From: Spirochaetaceae bacterium
GTDB lineage: Bacteria > Spirochaetota > Spirochaetia > Treponematales > Breznakiellaceae
Reading direction: 5' to 3'
DNA: 36,599 nt
Assembly (NCBI GenBank): GCA_031277165.1
Contig: JAISLT010000070.1
Location: forward strand, 1-36,599
Shown: piece by piece, positions 17,117 to 22,704 of the stretch
Layout of the letters: each line of letters begins with the position of its first letter
Numbering within the stretch: the first letter of the stretch is position 1
Position numbers and translations under genes: made by a program
The notes under the pieces: generated by a model
Told to the model about the DNA's origin: nothing
What the model saw: only the letters and a program-made list of their open reading frames with translations
Database searches by the model: none

Positions 17117-17806
17117 TTAATTAAGCCGGTTAATCAAATTTGCCTGATACCCGGCGCCAAAGCCGTTGTCAATATTTACCACCGAAATTCCCGGAGCGCA
17201 GGATGTAAGCATCCCCAGCAGTGCGGCAAGCCCCCCAAAGGATGCGCCATAGCCGGTGCTGGTGGGCAGGGCAATAACCGGGGAGCGGACCAGCCCCGCC
17301 ACCACCCCCGGCAGGGCCCCCTCCATGCCCGCCGTGGCAATTACCACCCGGGCCCGCCGTATGTCCGGGAGCCGGTCAAAGAGCCGGTGTATTCCCGCCA
17401 CTCCCACATCGGCAATCATCATCGTATGGCTGCCCAGAAATTCCGCCGACAGAAGAGCCTCCCGGGCCGCGGGAAGGTCCGAGGTCCCCGCGGCGGCCAC
17501 CACCACAAGGCCCCGCCGTTCCTCTTCCCCGCAAAAGCTTCCCACCGTGAGGAGCCGGGAAAGCTCATCGTACCGGGCATCATCGCAGCGTCCGCAAATG
17601 CGGGCCGCCAGTTCCCCCTGGACCCTGGTGGCCAGCACCGGCAGACCCTGGGCCCGCATCCGCAGGATGATCCCCTCGGCCTGTTCCGTCGTCTTTCCCT
17701 GGCAGTACACCGCCTCGGGATACCCGGTCCGTTCTTCCCGGCGGCTGTCGATAACCGCATATTCCAGGGGGGATTTTTCAGGAATTTCGCTGTTCACTTC
17801 TTTCAT
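17117..17806 (-). CDS. larB: Nickel-pincer cofactor biosynthesis protein LarB (NaAD carboxylase/hydrolase)
   Basis: LarB carboxylates the pyridinium ring of nicotinic acid adenine dinucleotide and releases AMP, giving pyridinium-3,5-dicarboxylate mononucleotide, the first step of the nickel-pincer nucleotide pathway. The 229-residue product has the PurE-like domain from about residue 98 (LVVVAAAGTSDLPAAREA), ATAGMEGALPGVVAGLV, PTSTGYGASFGG and VNIDNGFGAG. The Cys of LTSCAPG (about residue 203) matches the position of the reactive Cys known in LarB. It lies 66 bp after larC and 25 bp before nikMN. Confidence 0.94.
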   Translation of the reverse strand: MKEVNSEIPEKSPLEYAVIDSRREERTGYPEAVYCQGKTTEQAEGIILRMRAQGLPVLATRVQGELAARICGRCDDARYDELSRLLTVGSFCGEEERRGLVVVAAAGTSDLPAAREALLSAEFLGSHTMMIADVGVAGIHRLFDRLPDIRRARVVIATAGMEGALPGVVAGLVRSPVIALPTSTGYGASFGGLAALLGMLTSCAPGISVVNIDNGFGAGYQANLINRLN

Positions 17807-17843
17807 GTTTTTCTCTTTAATGGGTTCTTTCCACCTTTCCTAT

Positions 17844-17917
17844 GGCTTCTGCTTCCATGATCTTTATCCGCTTCACTTATTGCTTCCGCTTCCATGATCT
17901 TTATCTGTTTCGATTGC
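17844..17917. repeat. Tandem duplication of 37 bp at the larC 3' end
   Basis: Two adjacent 37-bp units (17844-17880 and 17881-17917) agree at about 29 positions, including an identical 17-bp core CTTCCATGATCTTTATC at 17852-17868 and 17889-17905. The larC stop codon (17873-17875) lies in one unit, and the other encodes the last residues of LarC (TDKDHGSGSNK region). The duplication may have altered the LarC C-terminus. Confidence 0.65.
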
Positions 17918-19159
17918 CGTCTCCGCTTCGATCATTTTTTCCGCCTCCCTTAGTGAAAGTCCCCGCTGCCGGGCTATCCGGGCGCGGTCCTCAAATTCGA
18001 TCTTTGAACGCGGGGCCGCACCGGGACAGGACACGGTTTTTTGCCGGACCGCTCCGAAGGATCCCCGGAGGGTTTCTATTTTTCGTTCCAGAAAAAACCG
18101 GTCCACCGCCGTTTCCCGGAACCCCAAGGCGCTTGAGTGGCGGATCAAACAGTTTCCTAAAACCCCACGGTCCGCAGATTTTCCCAGGACCGACACGATG
18201 GTTCCGGGCCGGGATTTTTTCATCACACAGGGACTTAGGGTAACATCCAGGGCCCCCGCTTCAAAGAGCCGTTCCATAAGGAACCCCAGCTCTTCGCCGC
18301 TCATGTCGTCGATGTTTGTGTCAAGGCGGATTATGCCTTCCCTCTTTAGGGAAAGGGCCGGCCCCGGTTCTTCCCGCCAGCTAAGCCGAAGCAGGTTCGG
18401 TTTTTCCAGCTTTCTTTCCCCTATGCCGTAACCGGTCTTTATTTCCCGAAAGCTCCCCGCTAAAATAAATTCATCCACCGACGCCGCCAAAATCGCCGCC
18501 CCCGTGGGGGTGGTCATTTCGCAGTTAAAGCCCCCGGTTTTAACCGGCATGTTCCGGACCAAAAGCAAGGTGGCCGGAGCGGGAACCGGCAGCACCCCGT
18601 GGGCGCAGCGGACCGTGCCGCCCCCCAGCTCTACTTCGCCGCAGGTGATCCGTTCAGGATTAAGCATGTCCAGGCATATGGCCGTCCCGGCAATATCTAT
18701 GATCGAATCCAGGGCCCCCACCTCATGAAAGGTTACCGCCTCCGGGCTGGTACCGTGGACCTGGGCCTCCGCGTCGGCGATAAGGGTAAATATCCCCAGG
18801 GCCCGTTTTTTAGCCCCCCCGGTAAGATCCGACTCCGCTATCATGGTACGGATATCCCTCCAGGAACGGTGGAAATGTGCATGGTCCGCAGGATGACCCC
18901 CGTGGTGATGGGGCGTATGATCATCTTTGTGATGATGTTCCCCCCGGTGATGGCCGGGCAGCGTTACCAGCCCCCGGGTGCCGGTGATACCGCACCGTTC
19001 ATCGGGAATAAAGTCCAGTTCCCATTCCCCGGTCTTCAGGGGGGCAAGTTTAGAGAGTTCTTTTTTAAGGAGCGCCGGATCGGCCCCCAGATCCACCAGG
19101 GCGCCCAGTGTCATATCCCCGGATATTCCGGCGAAACAGTCAAAGTGCAGGGTTTTCAT
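17873..19159 (-). CDS. larC: Nickel-pincer cofactor biosynthesis protein LarC (nickel insertase)
   Basis: LarC inserts nickel into the dithiolated precursor, using CTP, to complete the nickel-pincer nucleotide. The 428-residue product has the N-terminal FDCFAGISGDMTLGAL block and the VTFHEVGALDSIIDI motif. It also has EMTTPTGAAIL, DTNIDDMSGEELGFLMERL and the C-terminal CMKKSRPGT-type region. A metal-binding loop at residues 70-97 carries 13 histidines. The gene is one uninterrupted frame; in Lactobacillus plantarum larC1/larC2 is read through a programmed frameshift, which is not needed here. Its start overlaps the larE 3' end by 20 bp. The C-terminus runs into the 37-bp tandem repeat. Confidence 0.95.
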   Translation of the reverse strand: MKTLHFDCFAGISGDMTLGALVDLGADPALLKKELSKLAPLKTGEWELDFIPDERCGITGTRGLVTLPGHHRGEHHHKDDHTPHHHGGHPADHAHFHRSWRDIRTMIAESDLTGGAKKRALGIFTLIADAEAQVHGTSPEAVTFHEVGALDSIIDIAGTAICLDMLNPERITCGEVELGGGTVRCAHGVLPVPAPATLLLVRNMPVKTGGFNCEMTTPTGAAILAASVDEFILAGSFREIKTGYGIGERKLEKPNLLRLSWREEPGPALSLKREGIIRLDTNIDDMSGEELGFLMERLFEAGALDVTLSPCVMKKSRPGTIVSVLGKSADRGVLGNCLIRHSSALGFRETAVDRFFLERKIETLRGSFGAVRQKTVSCPGAAPRSKIEFEDRARIARQRGLSLREAEKMIEAETAIETDKDHGSGSNK

Positions 19160-20027
19160 GGTTCTCCTTTAAGACCCGGTTCATACTTCCCATTACATAT
19201 CCTTCCAACTCGAAGGCGGCGTATACAAAACCGGCGGATTTTATTTTTTTTGAAAGATCATCCAACAGGGATTCGTTAAAAAACCGGCGCCGTTCCCCGG
19301 GGGAAACCTCGATGCGGGCCATGTCCCCGTGGGAACGGACCCGGAACTGGCGGAACCCCGCTTTCCACAGGGCTTCTTCGGCCTTCTCTATCCGGGATAG
19401 TTTTTCTGTGCTGATCCGCTCCCCATAGGGTATACGGGAGGCAAGGCAGGCAAAGGAACTTTTATCCCAGGATGGAAGCCGGAACTGTTTTGACAAAGCG
19501 CGGATTTCGTCCTTGGTCAACCCCGCTTCCCGCAGGGGACTCTTTATTCCCAGTTCTTCCAGGGCCCTTAGGCCGGGCCGGTAATCCGCCGGATCGTCCG
19601 CGTTGGATCCGTCCAGCACCGCGGCAATTCCCCGGTCCGCCGCAGCCCTAAGCAGGGCGCCAAATTCAATCCGTTTACAAAAATAACACCGGTTTCCGGG
19701 ATTGGCCGCCACGGTTTCGTCAATCTCCGGCTCGTCTATCAACAAATGCTCAATACCAATAAGCCGGGCCATATCCGCAGCAAAACGGCGTTCCCGCCGG
19801 GGAAGCATGGGAGAAACAATCGTAGCCGCCAGGGCCTTCTTTCCCAGGGCAGCGGCCGCCGCATGGCACAGAAAGGAACTGTCCACCCCCCCGGAAAAGG
19901 CCACCAGGGCGCTTCCCAGGGAAGAAATAATGTCAAGCAGGCGGCGGTATTTTATACCGCCGCCTGATGGTGATACCAATACGGATGATGCCGATGCGGC
20001 CAAAACCGGCGCAGATATGGTTGACAC
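19140..20027 (-). CDS. larE: Nickel-pincer cofactor biosynthesis sulfur transferase LarE
   Basis: LarE adenylates the carboxylates of the dinicotinic mononucleotide and transfers sulfur to them. The product shows the PP-loop SGGVDSS (residues 47-53 counted from TTG 20033), RCYFCK with a CxxC pair, DGSNADDPADYRPG and SSFACLASRIPYGE. The Cys of ACLASR corresponds to the sacrificial sulfur-donor Cys176 of L. plantarum LarE; the additional CxxC pair suggests that a cluster-dependent, catalytic sulfur transfer is also possible. GTG 20027 is preferred over TTG 20033 because GGGGGAG lies six bases before GTG but directly against TTG. It is the first gene of the lar-nik unit and is divergent from the Fur-family gene. 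Confidence 0.93.
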   Translation of the reverse strand: MSTISAPVLAASASSVLVSPSGGGIKYRRLLDIISSLGSALVAFSGGVDSSFLCHAAAAALGKKALAATIVSPMLPRRERRFAADMARLIGIEHLLIDEPEIDETVAANPGNRCYFCKRIEFGALLRAAADRGIAAVLDGSNADDPADYRPGLRALEELGIKSPLREAGLTKDEIRALSKQFRLPSWDKSSFACLASRIPYGERISTEKLSRIEKAEEALWKAGFRQFRVRSHGDMARIEVSPGERRRFFNESLLDDLSKKIKSAGFVYAAFELEGYVMGSMNRVLKENHENPAL

Positions 20028-20099
20028 AGACAACTCCCCCTGAAAGAAAATGAGAACTATTCGGGCCCGGTAATTCCGCTTCAGCGGCCAAAGGTCCGA

Positions 20100-20113
20100 A
20101 GAAATTCATTTCT
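20100..20113. promoter_or_regulatory. Palindrome between larE and the Fur-family gene, candidate operator
   Basis: AGAAAT-TC-ATTTCT is a perfect inverted repeat with a 2-nt centre, located in the divergent intergenic region. It could be bound by the adjacent Fur-family protein. A second partly symmetric AT-rich site lies at about 20049-20062. No binding evidence is available. Confidence 0.3.
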
Positions 20114-20149
20114 GCATTTTCCCTTCATGGGAGAATCCCGCGTACCCCT

Positions 20150-20192
20150 CCGGCGGTCCGCGGCGCCCTGCACACATGCAGGAATCCGCCGG
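20150..20192. other. Two-tier GC-rich hairpin upstream of larE and fur
   Basis: An outer stem CCGGCGG (20150-20156) with CCGCCGG (20186-20192) encloses an inner stem CCTGCA-CACA-TGCAGG (20167-20182), separated by a 10-nt bulge on one side and 3 nt on the other. The structure could be part of a leader RNA on either strand or a cruciform. It does not match the known nickel/cobalt riboswitch as far as I can tell. Confidence 0.4.
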
Positions 20193-20211
20193 TACAGCAG
20201 CGCCCGGAACT

Positions 20212-20276
20212 GCGGGATAGTTCAATGGTAGGACAATTTTTTCCAAAGGTCAAGGGCTCGCATTGACAGTTCCCTT
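20212..20276 (+). pseudogene. tRNA-like remnant (Trp/Gly-like D arm)
   Basis: GCGGGATAGTTCAATGGTAG starting at 20212 is nearly the standard 5' part of a bacterial tRNA, with D arm AGTTCAATGGTAGGAC. A TTCCAAA follows at the anticodon-loop position. The anticodon stem does not pair, and no canonical GTTCRA T-loop or CCA end is present; the 3' part ends in a weak GGG...TTCCC. I interpret it as a decayed tRNA or a tRNA fragment rather than a working gene. Confidence 0.4.
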
Positions 20277-20281
20277 CTCTA

Positions 20282-20713
20282 ATGGTACGGTATGCCATGG
20301 AACGGTCATCCCGGTATCGAACCCGCCAGGGGGGAATGATCCTTGATTACCTGGCTTCCCTGGGGGGCAGCCACGTTACCGCCGCCGGCATAGCCGGTCA
20401 CTTTGAAGCCGCCGAGTCTCCCATAGGAAAAACCACCGTTTACCGCCACCTGGAACGGCTTGTGGAATTGGGGAAGGTTCGGCGCTATGTTCTGGAAGAC
20501 GGGGAAAGCGCCTGTTACCAGTACGTCAGCGACGGTTCCCGGTGCGGGGAACATTTTCACCTAAAATGCGAAGCCTGCGGAAAGCTTTTTCATCTGGACT
20601 GCGATGTGCTGGAAACGGTGGCCGCCCATGTAAAAAAGGAGCACCACTTTACAATAAACCCGCTAAAAACGGTCTTTTACGGAACCTGCGGCCGCTGCGG
20701 GGGCCGCAGTTAA
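20282..20713 (+). CDS. Fur-family metal-responsive transcriptional regulator
   Basis: The 143-residue protein has the Fur winged-helix DNA-binding domain (about 10-85) with the recognition-helix block IGKTTVYRHLERLVELGKV. A C-terminal dimerisation and metal domain follows with CGEHFHLKCEACGKLFHLDC. Cys96-x-x-Cys99 and Cys136-x-x-Cys139 form a likely structural zinc site; His91, His93, His121 and His122 are candidate regulatory metal ligands. It is divergent from larE and the nickel transporter, so a nickel-sensing (Nur-like) role is plausible, but Fur, Zur and PerR cannot be excluded from sequence alone. ATG 20282 and ATG 20297 are both possible starts; neither has a clear ribosome-binding site. 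Confidence 0.88.
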   Translation: MVRYAMERSSRYRTRQGGMILDYLASLGGSHVTAAGIAGHFEAAESPIGKTTVYRHLERLVELGKVRRYVLEDGESACYQYVSDGSRCGEHFHLKCEACGKLFHLDCDVLETVAAHVKKEHHFTINPLKTVFYGTCGRCGGRS

Positions 20714-20720
20714 TTTAACT

Positions 20721-20758
20721 ATAATGGGTCTCCATTATGGACAGACACTGATTAGTGT
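20721..20758. terminator. Two hairpins between convergent fur and barrel genes
   Basis: ATAATGG-GTCT-CCATTAT (20721-20738) and ACACT-GATT-AGTGT (20745-20758) lie between the fur stop and the stop of the minus-strand barrel gene. They could act as a weak bidirectional terminator. T-runs are short. Confidence 0.35.
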
Positions 20759-22704
20759 TTGTCCGCAAAATTCAGCCCCGTTTCGGCGTCCCGGTTAAAC
20801 TGCCAGCCTATGCCTATGCCGGGATGGAGCATCCAGTGGGTTTTTCTTCCCAGGGAAACAAATAAATCCAACCCCGCTTCTGCATAGAAACCCCTCCAGA
20901 AAAAGTACTGGGCGGAAAGGCCGCCGTTGATTGAAAAGGGTATGGTTGAGCCCGCATTTTCCCGAAAGTCGTAGGGGTTGGAAATCCCCGCCCCAATGCG
21001 GCCGTTTAGCTGCCAGTTTTCAGTAAGTTTCCGCTGGTATAGAGCGGCCAAATGTATATGGCTCAAGAAGCTGATGGCGCCATCAAAATCGTCCCCTGCC
21101 CATTCCCTCCTGTTGGGAAAATCCAGAATATAGATGTCCAATTCCATACCCAGCTTATTCCTGTCCCAGCGGTGGGGCAGATACGCCGCCCGGAAGTAGG
21201 CCCCCTGGGGAGTAACGGGCCACAACAGGGTTGTCCCGCGGACCGGCGCCCCGGAATGGTGATCGGTCCGGCTCTGTGAATAATCCATCCCCAGGGGAAT
21301 CATTGGGGCCCAGCCCGCGGCCAGGGTAAATTCGTTTTTGGGGAACCCCGTCACGGGCGCCGAAGGATCTTCCCCGCCGTCCAGGGCTTTTTTTACCTTT
21401 GCCCATTCTCCCCATCTGCCAAACTGCCAGCCTAAACCCAGGACTGGCCGTATCATCAAATGATTAACCCCAAGCATAAACTGCAGGGCCAGGCCTCCCT
21501 CGACATACAGGTTTTTCCAAATAAAATACTGGGAACCCAGGCCAAGATTTATCAATACGGGGGGCACCGTGCTTTTATCCGTATCATTATCGCCGTGGGA
21601 ATCGTAGGTATTCTCGTTGTACGCGTCCCCTCCGCCTGCCCCAAGCCGCAGGACATGCTGCCACCGTTCGTTCACCGGGAATTGAAACAAAAAGTTGAGC
21701 TGGATCGAGTTAAGTCCGTCAAAAATTATATCCGAATCAAAACCTTCCCTCTTTTGTGTTGCATAGAGCTCGTTATTAACCAGGAACATTGCCTCCGCTT
21801 CAAGACCCGCATTGACCACCCTGGTCTTGATGGGAAGCCATCCCAGCCGCATATAGCTTCCCCGCCAGTTCATTGCGTCAAGCTTGCCCTGCTCGTTGCC
21901 GGGGGAGCCCGGGGGGGTGGAGGCCGAATCATGGTACACAACGTTTTCATGGTTAAAGGCCGCCAGCATGGGGGACCAGCCATAGGAAAAGGTCCAGCCG
22001 GTGTTTTTTCTGGATCCTACCCGGACCTTGCCCAGGGTTGTCCACAGGCCGCCGGGGTTGCGGATAAAAACATTGTAATCCCCCCTTTTAAGTTTTTTAT
22101 CCGCAAAATCCAAAATTACCTGGGTCTGCTGATCGTTTACCGTTACCCCGCTGGGGATAATAACCCCCCGGCGGTCAAGGCTTTTTCCGGACCAGTCAAT
22201 ATTTCTGCCATGTTCCACCAGGGCAAATTCAGAGGCTTCCGAAAAGTCCCGGCCTGTAACGATGATGTACCCCCCGGCGTCGATCATTCCGTAATAAAGA
22301 TTATAAAAGGGTTGATATGTTTCCGCCGCCGGTTCCACCGCGGGAAGGATCTCAAAATTCTGCCAGTCCGACCGGCCCTCCAAAAGGTTCATTTTATTAT
22401 ATGCGGTAATGCGGTACCGGTATGAACCTGCCCTAAGGGACACGGTGATTGAATTGGTTTCGGTATGGATCAGATCCAGGGGAATATAGGTTCCCCCGGA
22501 AAACTGTTCTATTTCTATCTCGTACCGGATGGTATCAAGAACCGGGGGAAAGACAATCCGCTGGGATATTTGGAATTCGTCCCCCTGTTTAACAACCAGG
22601 GTATCGCTGCCCGCAGGTGCTTCATCCCCGGCCTGGGCAAAGACAGGGCCGGACAAAAAAAGGACAAACAAGAGGGGGGATGCAATGCGCCTAAGGGCTT
22701 CCAT
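20752..22704 (-). CDS. Predicted outer-membrane protein with two beta-barrel modules
   Basis: The 650-residue product has a signal peptide (MEALRRIASPLLFVLFLSGP, cleavage after VFA). The N-terminal part to about residue 230 looks like beta-sandwich domains that bind or span the periplasm (IRYEIEIEQFSGGTYIPLDL, IVTGRDFSEAS, DYNVFIRNPGG). Two similar barrel-like modules of about 180 residues follow. Each starts with a GW-x-P-M motif (SYGWSPMLA, AAGWAPMIP) and ends with x-QYFxW...YxE-G/A-GL...P-x-x-G-x-GWQF. The left-edge gene shares this motif. ATG 22704 was chosen because the signal peptide starts there and a GGGGG site precedes it. It overlaps the FecR gene by 14 bp. The exact function is unknown. 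Confidence 0.7.
   Translation of the reverse strand: MEALRRIASPLLFVLFLSGPVFAQAGDEAPAGSDTLVVKQGDEFQISQRIVFPPVLDTIRYEIEIEQFSGGTYIPLDLIHTETNSITVSLRAGSYRYRITAYNKMNLLEGRSDWQNFEILPAVEPAAETYQPFYNLYYGMIDAGGYIIVTGRDFSEASEFALVEHGRNIDWSGKSLDRRGVIIPSGVTVNDQQTQVILDFADKKLKRGDYNVFIRNPGGLWTTLGKVRVGSRKNTGWTFSYGWSPMLAAFNHENVVYHDSASTPPGSPGNEQGKLDAMNWRGSYMRLGWLPIKTRVVNAGLEAEAMFLVNNELYATQKREGFDSDIIFDGLNSIQLNFLFQFPVNERWQHVLRLGAGGGDAYNENTYDSHGDNDTDKSTVPPVLINLGLGSQYFIWKNLYVEGGLALQFMLGVNHLMIRPVLGLGWQFGRWGEWAKVKKALDGGEDPSAPVTGFPKNEFTLAAGWAPMIPLGMDYSQSRTDHHSGAPVRGTTLLWPVTPQGAYFRAAYLPHRWDRNKLGMELDIYILDFPNRREWAGDDFDGAISFLSHIHLAALYQRKLTENWQLNGRIGAGISNPYDFRENAGSTIPFSINGGLSAQYFFWRGFYAEAGLDLFVSLGRKTHWMLHPGIGIGWQFNRDAETGLNFADKH

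Noticed and set aside
17873-19159. Programmed frameshift in larC
   Set aside because: Considered because of L. plantarum larC1/C2, but the frame is continuous from start to stop with all family blocks in one frame.
20212-20276. Functional tRNA gene
   Set aside because: Anticodon stem does not pair, there is no GTTCRA T-loop and no matching acceptor strand; only the 5' half is tRNA-like.
20034-20281. NiCo (czcD) riboswitch upstream of larE
   Set aside because: Hairpins are present, but I could not recognise the four-helix junction and conserved G-rich asymmetric bulges of that class.
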